NCBI GenBank assembly: GCA_014055465.1
Contig: WIAF01000004.1
Span: 186,001-250,000, forward strand
DNA from: Nitrospira sp. CR1.1
GTDB taxonomy: Bacteria > Nitrospirota > Nitrospiria > Nitrospirales > Nitrospiraceae
DNA length: 64,000 nucleotides
Direction: 5' to 3'
A program made the position numbers and the translations under genes. This document shows, one piece after another, positions 25,247 through 34,974 of the stretch. Each line of letters begins with the position of its first letter. The stretch's first letter is position 1. Under the pieces are notes generated by a model. The model had not been told where the DNA came from. It was given only the letters and a program-made list of their open reading frames with translations, and ran no database searches.

Positions 25247-25753
25247 CTACGGCTCATCCATAGTCTGCTCGAGATACGCGGCAATCTTAGCCAGCGCTCC
25301 TGCGGTCAATTTCCTTCCATACCACACCGGCATCGTGTCCGCAGGAAAACCGGGCACCACATACATACCCGGTGACACCACTGATTCGACGATATATTCC
25401 CGAACGGTCTGAGCCTGTCCCCGATACTGAGGATCAGCCAGACGAGCCGCTCCGGTCTTGCCCAGCCAGAGCGGAGGACCGACCTTCCCGTCGGCCCCCG
25501 CAATACCTGGAATCCGATGGCAGACGACACAACCGGCGCGAACAAAAAGCTCTTGAATCGGCTCCTCCCCCGTCACCAACGGCACCATATTCGGATCTAT
25601 CTTCGGAACAGCCGGAGATAATGCGGATGGGGGCGGGGCATTTTGAATTCCCACCAAGGCGAGCAGCAACACCAATCCAGCGACTAATGCGGCAATCGCT
25701 TTGTGTTTCTGATGTGATGGCGAGACCGACGGGGAATCGTTTGGACCGAACAT
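25247..25753 (-). CDS. Membrane-anchored monohaem c-type cytochrome
   Basis: 168 residues. One N-terminal membrane span (about 18-37) holds a periplasmic domain with a single haem site CVVCH (C75-C78-H79), a GPPLWLGKTG stretch, and the likely distal Met in FPADTMPVWYG (about residue 142). It should carry electrons in the periplasm; the redox partner is not visible nearby. It converges with pilU and is followed, after a 102-nt gap, by the SUMF1-type protein. Confidence 0.88.
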   Translation of the reverse strand: MFGPNDSPSVSPSHQKHKAIAALVAGLVLLLALVGIQNAPPPSALSPAVPKIDPNMVPLVTGEEPIQELFVRAGCVVCHRIPGIAGADGKVGPPLWLGKTGAARLADPQYRGQAQTVREYIVESVVSPGMYVVPGFPADTMPVWYGRKLTAGALAKIAAYLEQTMDEP

Positions 25754-25854
25754 GCACCGGCACCATAAACCTTACAAAGACATTAAAAAGACACGCCATG
25801 ATGCGCCTCATGGCCGGCCACTTCCCGGATAATAGTGACCCAAGGCAGCGGCAG

Positions 25855-26706
25855 CTACTGGGCTGGATTCATTGCGCAACGGAATCCAACTGACCGATCC
25901 TGGAAATCCGGGTCCGCTGAGACCCGTGCAGACGATCGTAACGCCACCGGCAGATCAGACCAGGACCCTCCACGAATCACTTTCTTCTCTCCGGTCGCCG
26001 GACCAGTGGGGTTTTTTTCAGGACTCTTGGAATAGTATTCCCGGTCATACCAGTCGGCCACCCATTCAGCGGCATTCCCTGCCATGTGGTGAAGGCCATA
26101 CGGACTACGCCCGCCTTCCTTCAGCCCATGGCGAACACTCATCCCTTCGACACCACCACCTACACGTGTTAGGGTCACCGCTTCACTCACCCATACTCCG
26201 CGATTGTAATTCGCAATGTCGACGAACGGCTGCATCTGCCCCCAGGGGTATCGTCGCCCGTCAGTCCCACGCGCCGCCTTTTCCCACTCTGCTTCGGTCG
26301 GAAGCCGTTTCCCTGCCCACACACAATACGCCCCCGCATCAGCCCAGCCCATTCCTACGGCCGGACGATCACCAACCGTTTCTGCAGCTTCGTCATCCCA
26401 GGTGGGAGGAGCATCGTGCTTCGCGCCCACGAGAAACGCCCGATAGTGCTGCATGGAAACTTCATAGCGGTCGATGTAAAAAGCGTCAAGCGTGACGACA
26501 TGCTCCGGTCGTTCAGCGGGAAGCCCGTCGTTACTCCCCATCGTAAATGACCCGGCCGGAATGAGCGCCATGGGCGCGCCATCCTTTCCTTTCACATCTT
26601 CCGCAGAAGTACCGCTGACCGCGGCCTGTGGTTCGCCCGCCGAGGCCAGCCCTGATCCACCAAGCAAGATGGCAGATAGCACGGCCGTTACACTTAAAAG
26701 TCGCAT
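25855..26706 (-). CDS. Exported SUMF1/FGE-fold protein without catalytic cysteines
   Basis: 283 residues from the ATG at 26706, chosen for its GGGAGG site and because it directly begins a signal peptide (MRLLSVTAVLSAILLGGSG); a longer frame to 26793 is less likely. The FGE-sulfatase domain is clear: IPAGSFTMGSNDG, ERPEHVVTLDAFYIDRYEVS, RLPTEAEWEKAARG, RYPWG, VIRGGSW and VGFRCA. The paired redox cysteines of true formylglycine-generating enzymes are absent (the region reads VALRSSARVSA), so a binding or structural role, or another chemistry, is more likely than sulfatase maturation. Confidence 0.87.
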   Translation of the reverse strand: MRLLSVTAVLSAILLGGSGLASAGEPQAAVSGTSAEDVKGKDGAPMALIPAGSFTMGSNDGLPAERPEHVVTLDAFYIDRYEVSMQHYRAFLVGAKHDAPPTWDDEAAETVGDRPAVGMGWADAGAYCVWAGKRLPTEAEWEKAARGTDGRRYPWGQMQPFVDIANYNRGVWVSEAVTLTRVGGGVEGMSVRHGLKEGGRSPYGLHHMAGNAAEWVADWYDREYYSKSPEKNPTGPATGEKKVIRGGSWSDLPVALRSSARVSADPDFQDRSVGFRCAMNPAQ

Positions 26707-26904
26707 ACATTCCTCCCATCTGCGATAGATCCAGAGGCAGGTCACCACGCCCGGGCAAAGTGTAGCCGTGCTGGCCGTCAAACTCAACTGCATGAACAGG
26801 CGCGCACGAATGATGCCGGTGATGTTGATATCGACGTGGCGCGATGGTGCCTTGGGAAAGGCGAATGACTGGGAGAGATGCGGGATAATCTGCGGCAGCA
26901 GCGT

Positions 26905-26932
26905 CCGCCGGCAAGAAGTTTCTTGCCGGCGG
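26905..26932 (-). terminator. 13-bp perfect hairpin after small lipoprotein gene
   Basis: Arms CCGCCGGCAAGAA and its exact complement are separated by 2 nt. The hairpin starts 26 nt beyond the stop at 26958. No U-run follows, so it may be a processing/stability element or Rho-assisted terminator. Confidence 0.5.
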
Positions 26933-26957
26933 GAGAAGATTCAGGCTGACACGGCGG

Positions 26958-27452
26958 CTAGCGGGCGAGCTCTGCGACACGACGGTCATGATCTTTTACC
27001 GGTCTCGCCGTCGCTATCTCAGACCGATCTAACAGGTTGTGGAGCACCTCCTGCTTCAACTGAATCATGAGGGCTTTATTGTGGTTTGAAGACAGCGATG
27101 CATCCTGAAGCAGATTTAACCAGCCCATCGTCGCCACCTCATACCGGCTATTCGGCATAGCGGTGCGCAATTCCTGAAACACCGTGATGGCATCCGCTCG
27201 ATTTTCAAACAACGCCACCAAAGCCCGCGTGTAGTACGCATCTTCGCAGGCTGGTCCTTTATGGCAATTCTTCATTCGCACATCCTGCACCTGGGCAATC
27301 GCCTGAAGCGGCTTTAGTTCCAAGGCATCGACCGGGAAAAATGCGCTGCTCGGCAGGGTCGTGGAAGAGCCGGATTGCATCGTTGTGCACCCCTCGATTC
27401 CGCCGGCCATCAACATGAAAAAGGTGAAGCAGAGAACCGTGCGTTGCGACAT
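26958..27452 (-). CDS. Small lipoprotein of unknown function
   Basis: 164 residues from the ATG at 27452, which follows an AGGAGG site by 6 nt. The signal peptide ends in a lipobox (IEGC). The mature part is mostly helical with FFPVDALELKPLQAIAQVQDVRMKNCHKG and two TPR-like helices (YYTRALVALFENRADAITVFQEL). The sequence contains Cys residues in KNCHKGPACED. No family recognised. It precedes the SUMF1-type gene by about 250 nt on the same strand. Confidence 0.75.
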   Translation of the reverse strand: MSQRTVLCFTFFMLMAGGIEGCTTMQSGSSTTLPSSAFFPVDALELKPLQAIAQVQDVRMKNCHKGPACEDAYYTRALVALFENRADAITVFQELRTAMPNSRYEVATMGWLNLLQDASLSSNHNKALMIQLKQEVLHNLLDRSEIATARPVKDHDRRVAELAR

Positions 27453-27701
27453 CGTAAGCCTCCTAAACTCGCGCTCATCGGTTGGGGGCGATGACAATGC
27501 TCTGTATGTGGCCTGCATCGATGCTCTGAATGTACCATCGAACCCCGGTTCGGCCATTACGCGGAGGCGGTACCTCTTCGGTACGGGGCAGCTGCACCAC
27601 GCCACGCATCACCGATGGCTGCCTAGTTATTCGCAAGGAGTCACAAAATGGGCTATGGATTGATGGCCCTCAGGGAAGGGAGAACGTGAGGTGGGAAACA
27701 C

Positions 27702-27735
27702 GCGTTCGCCCCGGCCTGATTTGCGGGACGAACGC
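27702..27735 (-). terminator. Hairpin after giant RTX gene
   Basis: GCGTTCG and CGAACGC arms enclose a nested CCCG/CGGG pairing, 7 nt after the RTX stop codon. This is the likely 3' end of the RTX operon transcript. Confidence 0.5.
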
Positions 27736-27741
27736 TCGGTT

Positions 27742-30700
27742 TTAGTGCCAGTTTGCGGCAAGGATCTGCTGCACGTCTTGTGGGCGCTGGGCTATAGCCT
27801 GATCCCAGCTTAGCCCGGTCTGCTGCGTAAATCCGGCCATGGCCTGGATAAGTTGATTCACCTGAGTGCTCATCAATTGTTGACCGTTGCCCGCCAGGAC
27901 CGTTTCAACTTGGTTGGCTGCCCCAGCATACCAATTGGCAATCGTCACCTGATCCGTCGAGCCATACACTGCAATCCGTAAGTCGTTGGCACTCTGACTC
28001 AACATGAGATCCAGAGGATCGATACCCGACGCAAAACTCAATTGATCACTGGTCCCACTGGCATCTGTAATCGTGTCCTGGCCATCCCCGCGAGCAAGTT
28101 GAAACACGTCATTGCCCGCCCCACCATTGAGCACATCATTCTCTTTTCCACCCAACAACGTATCGTTGCCGTCCCCACCCGTCAGGACGTTGCTGCCGGC
28201 GTTGCCAATCAAAACATTGGCCAGGGCATTGCCCGTTCCGTTGATGGCGGTCATTCCAGTGAGAGTAAGATTTTCGACATTCGCTCCCAACGTCCAGGTT
28301 ACCGAGCTTTGCACCGTATCGATGCCGGCGTTCACTGCCTCGACAACCGTGTCGCCGGCTCCGACCACATAGGTGTCATCTCCGGCACCGCCGGTCAACG
28401 TATTGGCGGCATTATTACCAACCAGAACATTGTTGAGCGCATTACCTGTCCCGTTGATCGCGCCTGTGCCCATGAGGGTAAGGTTTTCGACATTGGCAGC
28501 AAGCGTATGGGTCACGGAACTCTGAACAGTATCAACACCGGCATTCACACTTTCGACGACGGTATCACCGGCGCCAACAACGTACGTGTCGTTTCCCGCG
28601 CCTCCGGTCAATCGATTGCCGGCACTATTCCCGATCATTACGTTGTCCAGTCCATTTCCAGCCCCGTTGATCGCGGAAGTGCCGCTCAGCGTAAGATTTT
28701 CTACATTGGCACCCAACGTATAGGTCACAGAGCTCTGAATCGTATCCAGGCCTTCACCCGGTAGCTCCGTGACCTTGTCGCCGACGTTGTCCACAATGTA
28801 CAGGTCATCCCCCTGCGCTCCAATGAGTGTGTCTGCCCCAGCCGCTCCATTGAGAACATTGGCCGCGCTGTTACCAGTCAGAGTGTTAGCAAGCGTATTA
28901 CCGGCTCCGTTGATCGCAGCCATGCCCGTCAAGACGAGATTTTCGAGATTCGTGCCCAGCGTCCAACTCATATCAGACTTGACGGTGTCGGTCCCGGCAC
29001 TCGCCGCCTCTACAACCGTGTCGCCAACGCCCACCACGTATGTGTCGTTCCCGGCCCCACCACTCAGAACATTTGCCGCACTATTCCCAATCAAAACATT
29101 GCTCAAGGCATTGCCGGTACCATTGATGGCGGCGCTGCCGGTGAGGGTCAGATTTTCCAAATTCGCGCCCAGCGCGTAGGTCAGGCTGCTCTGCACCGTA
29201 TCCGCACCTTGTCCGGCTTGCTCGGTTACCACGTCGCTGACATTGTCGACAACAAACAGATCATTTCCGGCTCCACCGGTCATGCTATCTGCGCCCGTAC
29301 CTCCGTCCAGCGTGTCATTCCCTGCGCCACCCGAGAGAATGTCGTCTCCACTTAACCCCAACAGTGTATCGTTCATCACACTTCCGTAGAAATAGTCCGT
29401 ATCTTCGGTGCCTACCAGATTGATGCCTTCCGTGTGGGTCAGCATGGCGCTGTAGTCCCACATCGTCCCATCGCTAAATTGAATTCGATCCACGCGCATC
29501 CCATCGGACAAGAAAAATCCTCCGAGGGTCACTTGATCTGCAGTATTCTTGATGGTCAGAAGGGCATCAGTTCCAAAATCAGGCGTGGCCTGCAAGGTGA
29601 GATCGCCAGGCGTAATCCCATCGATAAGTTGAAGCGTATCGATATCCGCGCTCGCACCTTGCTCATCAATCGTATCCTGCCCATAGCCGCGACCGAACAC
29701 ATAGATGTCGTTTCCACTGTATCCTTCAAGAAAATCGTTTCCGACGCCGCCGTCAAGAACATCATTCCCGGCGTCAGCTCGGATCTGATCATTCCCTCCC
29801 ATACCTCGAATAGTATCGTCACCAGTAGAACCATAGAATGATTCGTCAGCCCCGACGCCGGTAAAGGTTCGCACGCGGGCGTCAATCTCTCCGGAGGTCC
29901 AGATGGTCCCATCTGAAAAAACGAATTGATCCACCATGTTCACGGGAGACTCGTAGTAGGATTGCACACGTAACTCGTCGGCCGTTCCGTTCACCTGCAC
30001 GACCAGATCATTCCCCTGCCTCTCGAGACTGAGAGTGGACGGTGCCACGCCTTCGAGAAATTGCACTTGGTCGAGTCCGGAATGGGCATACATCTGCATT
30101 CCCATCCGTACCACATCCTTCCCATACCCAGGGCCGAACACAAACGTATTGTCGCCAGTGCCGATTAGCGTATCGTTGCCCGCCTGTCCATCGAGCCGGT
30201 GGGAGCCAGACAGTTCATTATCCAACGCATTTCCGACCACATTCACCTGAATCGTTGGACTCAGGTACACATCGTCCTCAATACTCACGTTCTCCACGTT
30301 ATCCGGCGCCTGAAATGTAAGCGACTCGGCCGGAGTGAGGTACACCGTGTCGCGGCCTGCATTCACATCCTCGGTGATGACTTGGCTCATAGACCGAAGG
30401 TGGTACGCATCGTCCCCCGCACCACCGAAGAGCTGGTCTCCGGAACCCGCCGAGTCTAAAATGTCATTGCCCTCACCACCACGCAACACGTTGTATCCCT
30501 CGTTTCCATACAGTCGGTCATTCCCAGCGCCACCGTCTAACTCATCATCACCATCCTCCCCCTCTAACACATCATCGCCTAACCCACCGAGCAACACATC
30601 GTTCCCCCCACGCCCATACAGCCAATCCGCGACTTGACTGCCTTGTATACGATCGGCAAAGCTCGTGCCTTGCAGCGACCCGCCAGTGGCTGGGGAGGAT

Positions 30701-33700
30701 AACTGAAAACCTCGGGCAAGCAACTCGCCATCCGACAACGCCGTCCCGTCGGCAAACTCAAATTGACGAATGGTATGAAACTCAGCGGGAGCGTTCAATC
30801 CAAACCCGGTGATCTGAATTGAGTCTCCGCCATTTCCCACGCGCAAAACTAGAGTGTCTGCCGATGCTACATCCAAACTCAGTGATTCTGCAGTGATACC
30901 CGCCCCAAAGATGAGTCGATTGCTTTGCACCCCATCATCCTGGATCGTATCGGTACCGTCACCCAGGTTAAATCGATACGTATCGAGTCCGCTTCCCCCA
31001 ACCAGCTGATCGTCGCCACCACCGCCCTGGAGATCATCATCGCCACCTCCGCCGTAGAGCGCATCGTCGCCCTCGCCACCGTCAAGAACATCTGCGCCTG
31101 CCTGGCTGGGAAAGAATGGAGAATCTCCGTAGAGAATGTCATTGCCAGATTCGCCAACTAGGTGATCGTCCCCAGCATCCCCGACGAGCTGGTCCGCCCC
31201 CTCCCCGCCAAACAATTGGTCCTGCCCCGCACCAGCCCACAGCTGGTCGTCACCGTCTTCGCCATCCAACGTATCGTTTCCACCTGCGAGACTCAGAACG
31301 GTAGGATTGTTACCATCGCCGTACAGGAAATCGTTCCCGGCGCCACCGACCAGAAAATCATCTCCCTCCCGCCCCTGCACATCGTCGATCCCATCGCCAC
31401 CATCGAGTTGATCATTTCCCACCCCTCCGTTCAGCAAATCGTCCCCAGCATCACCGGACAGCAAGTCATCCCCATCTTGGCCAAACAGCGCATCATACCC
31501 ATCCCCGCCGAACAGCACATCACTGCCAACCTCTCCCTCTAGTTCATCATCCCCTACGTCACCAAAGAGCGTATCGTCGCCCTCCTGCCCAATCATACGA
31601 TCATTGCCAACACCGCCCCAGAGCGTGTCGTCGCCAAGGCCACCTTGCAACTCATCGTCATCCGCGCCGCCATCGAGAAAATCATTTCCCGCAAATCCAG
31701 CCAGCCGATCCATTCCAATTCCACCATACAGAATGTCGTCCCCTCCGCCGCCTTGCAGCTCATCTGCTCCGGCGCCGCCATCAAGAATATCGGCGGCCCC
31801 TGGATCGCCGGAAAAATCGCCGACCAAGAGGTCATCCCCATCACCTCCGGAAAGCATGTCCGCCCCGGCGCCTCCGAACAGCGAGTCGTTTCCCTCGCCC
31901 CCATCAAGCCAATCATCGCCGGCGATCGTTGGAGTGAAATCCGATTCGCCATATAAACGATCATCACCCGCTCCGCCAAGAAGAAGGTCATCCCCGCCAT
32001 CGCCAACAAGCAAGTCATTGCCCCCGCCGCCGTCCAGATAATCATCTGCACCGACCGTCGAGGCGAAACCCTGCATGGGGAAACTTTTCAGGACGAGGTC
32101 GGTGTCATATACCTTTGCAATCCAACCGGTTGGACGGTTTTCTCCTCTCAGAACGTCATCGCCTTCCCCACCGAACAAGACATCAACACCAAGAGCCCCC
32201 AATAGCACATCATTTCCCGCGCCCCCGTCCACGTAATGCGTGCCACCGCCGATGTAGCTCCATGAGTAATTGTCTATACGCGTATCCGTCACGGCAATGT
32301 CGTTGCCGTCCCCTCCGAGAAAGATATCTCCGTCCGACACATCGGCATAATCGTCGCCACTGCCGCCGACAAGATAATCATTCCCCCCAGCACCGACTAA
32401 TATGTCATCCCCCGGTCCGCCATCACGAAGATCATCAAATGCATCGACCGCAAGCGGCACCTGTGAAGTAAGCACATCGCTTCCTTCGTTGCCATACATG
32501 GCATACGAATACGGACTGGTCGCGACAAGCGTCTCATTCGAAGCATCTCCCACCAACACGTTCCCGAAAGGGCCTGATGGCATGCCTGTATTGATCGGAA
32601 GCTGGGATACGTCGCGTAGCTCAACACCCATCTGACCACTTTGGAAGTTCTCGTTGACGATCAGCACTCCGTTGACGATCAAATCGGTTCCTGACATCAC
32701 ATAGGTGGTTCGGCCGTCGAGACTTATATACGTATTCGTGGCATCTCCTGCACGACGAATACCGCCTTGCAGCACACGGCCGTCAAAAATAATCTGCCCC
32801 TGCGCATCGCTATCTTCAATCCGATCCAATCCATCGCCGGAATGATAAACATACGTGTCAAAGCCGATGCCGCCTTCGAGGAGGTCATTGCCGCCCATGC
32901 CACTCAGCCGATTGTTGCCGCTATTGCCTATGATTCTGTTGTCCAGATTGTTGCCTGTTCCTGAAGTATTTCCGGTTCCAGTGAGGGTCAGATCCTCTAC
33001 CTGTGCGCCAAGGGAAAAATTGGCCGAAGCGAGAATCTGATCACGTCCGCCATTTTCAAACTCCACGACTTTGTCGCCTGAATTATCGACAATGTAGATG
33101 TCGTCGCCGACGCCACCACTCATGCGATCAGCGCCAGTGCCGCCATCCAATTTGTCGTCGCCTTGTTGTCCAAGCAAAATGTCGTTTTCACCTTCGCCAT
33201 ACAGTTCATCATTACCGTCATTGCCTTCGAGATAGTCCTGCCCCGCTGCGCCATGGACAAAATCGTTTCCTGCCCCGCCATAGATGTGGTCACTCCCTCT
33301 ACGCCCCAGATACTCTCGGCCTTCGGCATCTCCGAATATGACTGCTTCGGCCGCCGTGGCCCCGCGTTGATTGTTAAAATTGGATGTCTCATCGACAAAG
33401 AGAGTTGGGCTACTGGGGGTCCCATCGGTCTGATTGAAACGCAACTTTTCCACCAAAAGCTCCGCTCGGTCACTCAGGGCCATTTGAGTCCAAGCACCAG
33501 CGCCGGTATTGGCGTCGTACATGTCCAGTGACTGGTCCTGATTATGAAGGGCCTCGTAATCTATGCCGATCATCACAAATGGATTTAATTCACGCAGCGC
33601 ATACCGGTAGGCCATTGCTTCAGGGCTCGCGCTATTTGCTTTTGCAAGGACTTCACTCGAACTAAGATCAACAAGACTGATCAGCTGAGCGTTCTTACCT

Positions 33701-34974
33701 CGCAACTCGTCCAGATTTTCATAGAAGGGATTACGAAATGTAAGCTGACCGAAATCATTGGTCAGGCGACCAAAAGGAGTGGGCACGGCATTTGGGTCAA
33801 ACGCTCTGCGCAAACTGTCCAATATATTCTCTAATGAGTTACCTTCCGCAAGTCCGGATACCCCGACGAAGCCCGAACCTGTGAAGCTGGACGATGCGGC
33901 AAATAAACGCTCAATGGCTTCTCGACCGAGAGTGGGTGCAAACTCCTGGATTCTTTCCGCGACTGCCAGCGAGTCGATGATGAGCGTAATGCTATGAGTC
34001 GTGCCGAAACTGCCGTCCTGCCCAAACAACCCTCCAAGTCCATCGACATTCGGCTGATCCTCAATAAAGATGGTGGTCGGTTTACCGTGAATGCCTGAAT
34101 TGGCCACATAGGGTTGATCGTTGTGGATCGCTAACCCCACCAACTGAGTGATCTTGTCAAAACCCGGTCCAGCCCCAATCTCACCCGGCGGCAGAAACGA
34201 ATTGGTAGTGCCGAAATTGAGGATGGTGGCTTGTCGAACGTCTCGATAGCGCTCATCTGTGTATACATTTCCTGTGTTTCCACTGACAAACCAAGTGGGA
34301 TCGATAGCATCAAGTTGCGTCTCGGCCAACTGCAACATCTCTCGGATACGTTCACCTTCGGAAAGCCCGACCGTGCCGCCATTGATCCGACCACGCCCGG
34401 CCCCATTAAAGGTATAAGTAGCCTGGATCTCGTTGGCATGGAGTTCAGTAAACACGGTCGCCAGATGGCCACCCAAAGAATAGCCAGTGACATTCAACAC
34501 GGCCCCCGGCGGCAACTTCGTAGGATCGGCTTTGAGGGCTTGGTAATATTTCTCCATGCTCACTAATTGAGCCAGTGCAAATCCGGTCCCTGCAATTTCA
34601 CCATCAGCTCCAGGCAAGCCGTCCCGCTCCCAATCACCGCCGGCAGCTTGATGTTTAGCCTCCGTACTCCGGAAAGAGAGCGTGTACTCGCCGGTGAGCG
34701 TATCGCGGGTTAATGTCGCGGAGAACCCTGTGGCGTCGTTGGCGTGGTGGTCAATGATCTGAAACCGCTGGACAAAATCGTGAGCTTGCCCCTGGGCAAG
34801 CGTTCCAGTAAAGCGGGTAAAGCCTATTTCAGGAAAGCCTTCTGTATTATTGCCAAGCAGCAAACGTCGAGTCACTTGTTCCGGGCTGTTTAAATCCACA
34901 TTATTCAAATAGCTCTCTGCTGCTATTTGTTGCAACGCGAATCTGAGCCAATTTGAAATGTCATTTTGCGGCAT
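27742..34974 (-). CDS. Giant RTX-type secreted protein with lipase-like N-terminal domain
   Basis: 2410 residues, no Sec signal. Residues about 1-380 form an alpha/beta-hydrolase, lipase class 3-like domain with the nucleophile elbow GYSLGGH (Ser166). From about residue 560 onward there are dozens of Ca-binding nonapeptide repeats (GGxGxDxLxGG, for example GGAGNDFVHGAAG), broken up by at least four haemolysin-associated beta segments (for example GDGTDTIQDDG, GYGQDTIDEQG). Residues about 1870-2290 hold five units of about 70-75 residues (DTVQSS...LGANVENLTLTG...INGTGN). Such proteins leave by type I secretion and fold on external Ca2+. The start overlaps the upstream gene by 14 nt. It could be an extracellular lipase/esterase, adhesin or surface layer component; the substrate is unknown. 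Confidence 0.93.
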   Translation of the reverse strand: MPQNDISNWLRFALQQIAAESYLNNVDLNSPEQVTRRLLLGNNTEGFPEIGFTRFTGTLAQGQAHDFVQRFQIIDHHANDATGFSATLTRDTLTGEYTLSFRSTEAKHQAAGGDWERDGLPGADGEIAGTGFALAQLVSMEKYYQALKADPTKLPPGAVLNVTGYSLGGHLATVFTELHANEIQATYTFNGAGRGRINGGTVGLSEGERIREMLQLAETQLDAIDPTWFVSGNTGNVYTDERYRDVRQATILNFGTTNSFLPPGEIGAGPGFDKITQLVGLAIHNDQPYVANSGIHGKPTTIFIEDQPNVDGLGGLFGQDGSFGTTHSITLIIDSLAVAERIQEFAPTLGREAIERLFAASSSFTGSGFVGVSGLAEGNSLENILDSLRRAFDPNAVPTPFGRLTNDFGQLTFRNPFYENLDELRGKNAQLISLVDLSSSEVLAKANSASPEAMAYRYALRELNPFVMIGIDYEALHNQDQSLDMYDANTGAGAWTQMALSDRAELLVEKLRFNQTDGTPSSPTLFVDETSNFNNQRGATAAEAVIFGDAEGREYLGRRGSDHIYGGAGNDFVHGAAGQDYLEGNDGNDELYGEGENDILLGQQGDDKLDGGTGADRMSGGVGDDIYIVDNSGDKVVEFENGGRDQILASANFSLGAQVEDLTLTGTGNTSGTGNNLDNRIIGNSGNNRLSGMGGNDLLEGGIGFDTYVYHSGDGLDRIEDSDAQGQIIFDGRVLQGGIRRAGDATNTYISLDGRTTYVMSGTDLIVNGVLIVNENFQSGQMGVELRDVSQLPINTGMPSGPFGNVLVGDASNETLVATSPYSYAMYGNEGSDVLTSQVPLAVDAFDDLRDGGPGDDILVGAGGNDYLVGGSGDDYADVSDGDIFLGGDGNDIAVTDTRIDNYSWSYIGGGTHYVDGGAGNDVLLGALGVDVLFGGEGDDVLRGENRPTGWIAKVYDTDLVLKSFPMQGFASTVGADDYLDGGGGNDLLVGDGGDDLLLGGAGDDRLYGESDFTPTIAGDDWLDGGEGNDSLFGGAGADMLSGGDGDDLLVGDFSGDPGAADILDGGAGADELQGGGGDDILYGGIGMDRLAGFAGNDFLDGGADDDELQGGLGDDTLWGGVGNDRMIGQEGDDTLFGDVGDDELEGEVGSDVLFGGDGYDALFGQDGDDLLSGDAGDDLLNGGVGNDQLDGGDGIDDVQGREGDDFLVGGAGNDFLYGDGNNPTVLSLAGGNDTLDGEDGDDQLWAGAGQDQLFGGEGADQLVGDAGDDHLVGESGNDILYGDSPFFPSQAGADVLDGGEGDDALYGGGGDDDLQGGGGDDQLVGGSGLDTYRFNLGDGTDTIQDDGVQSNRLIFGAGITAESLSLDVASADTLVLRVGNGGDSIQITGFGLNAPAEFHTIRQFEFADGTALSDGELLARGFQLSSPATGGSLQGTSFADRIQGSQVADWLYGRGGNDVLLGGLGDDVLEGEDGDDELDGGAGNDRLYGNEGYNVLRGGEGNDILDSAGSGDQLFGGAGDDAYHLRSMSQVITEDVNAGRDTVYLTPAESLTFQAPDNVENVSIEDDVYLSPTIQVNVVGNALDNELSGSHRLDGQAGNDTLIGTGDNTFVFGPGYGKDVVRMGMQMYAHSGLDQVQFLEGVAPSTLSLERQGNDLVVQVNGTADELRVQSYYESPVNMVDQFVFSDGTIWTSGEIDARVRTFTGVGADESFYGSTGDDTIRGMGGNDQIRADAGNDVLDGGVGNDFLEGYSGNDIYVFGRGYGQDTIDEQGASADIDTLQLIDGITPGDLTLQATPDFGTDALLTIKNTADQVTLGGFFLSDGMRVDRIQFSDGTMWDYSAMLTHTEGINLVGTEDTDYFYGSVMNDTLLGLSGDDILSGGAGNDTLDGGTGADSMTGGAGNDLFVVDNVSDVVTEQAGQGADTVQSSLTYALGANLENLTLTGSAAINGTGNALSNVLIGNSAANVLSGGAGNDTYVVGVGDTVVEAASAGTDTVKSDMSWTLGTNLENLVLTGMAAINGAGNTLANTLTGNSAANVLNGAAGADTLIGAQGDDLYIVDNVGDKVTELPGEGLDTIQSSVTYTLGANVENLTLSGTSAINGAGNGLDNVMIGNSAGNRLTGGAGNDTYVVGAGDTVVESVNAGVDTVQSSVTHTLAANVENLTLMGTGAINGTGNALNNVLVGNNAANTLTGGAGDDTYVVGAGDTVVEAVNAGIDTVQSSVTWTLGANVENLTLTGMTAINGTGNALANVLIGNAGSNVLTGGDGNDTLLGGKENDVLNGGAGNDVFQLARGDGQDTITDASGTSDQLSFASGIDPLDLMLSQSANDLRIAVYGSTDQVTIANWYAGAANQVETVLAGNGQQLMSTQVNQLIQAMAGFTQQTGLSWDQAIAQRPQDVQQILAANWH

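Noticed and set aside
25855..26706. Sulfatase-maturing formylglycine-generating enzyme
   Set aside because: The fold is right but the redox cysteines of the active site are not visible and no sulfatase gene is nearby.
28042..28764. Rightward open frame of 240 codons with repeated segments
   Set aside because: Antisense to the RTX repeat region; its apparent repeats mirror the coding repeats of the real gene.
28110..34000. Dense short-period repeats, considered as a CRISPR or satellite array
   Set aside because: The periodicity is that of Ca-binding nonapeptides in one continuous reading frame; units vary and there are no constant direct repeats with unique spacers.
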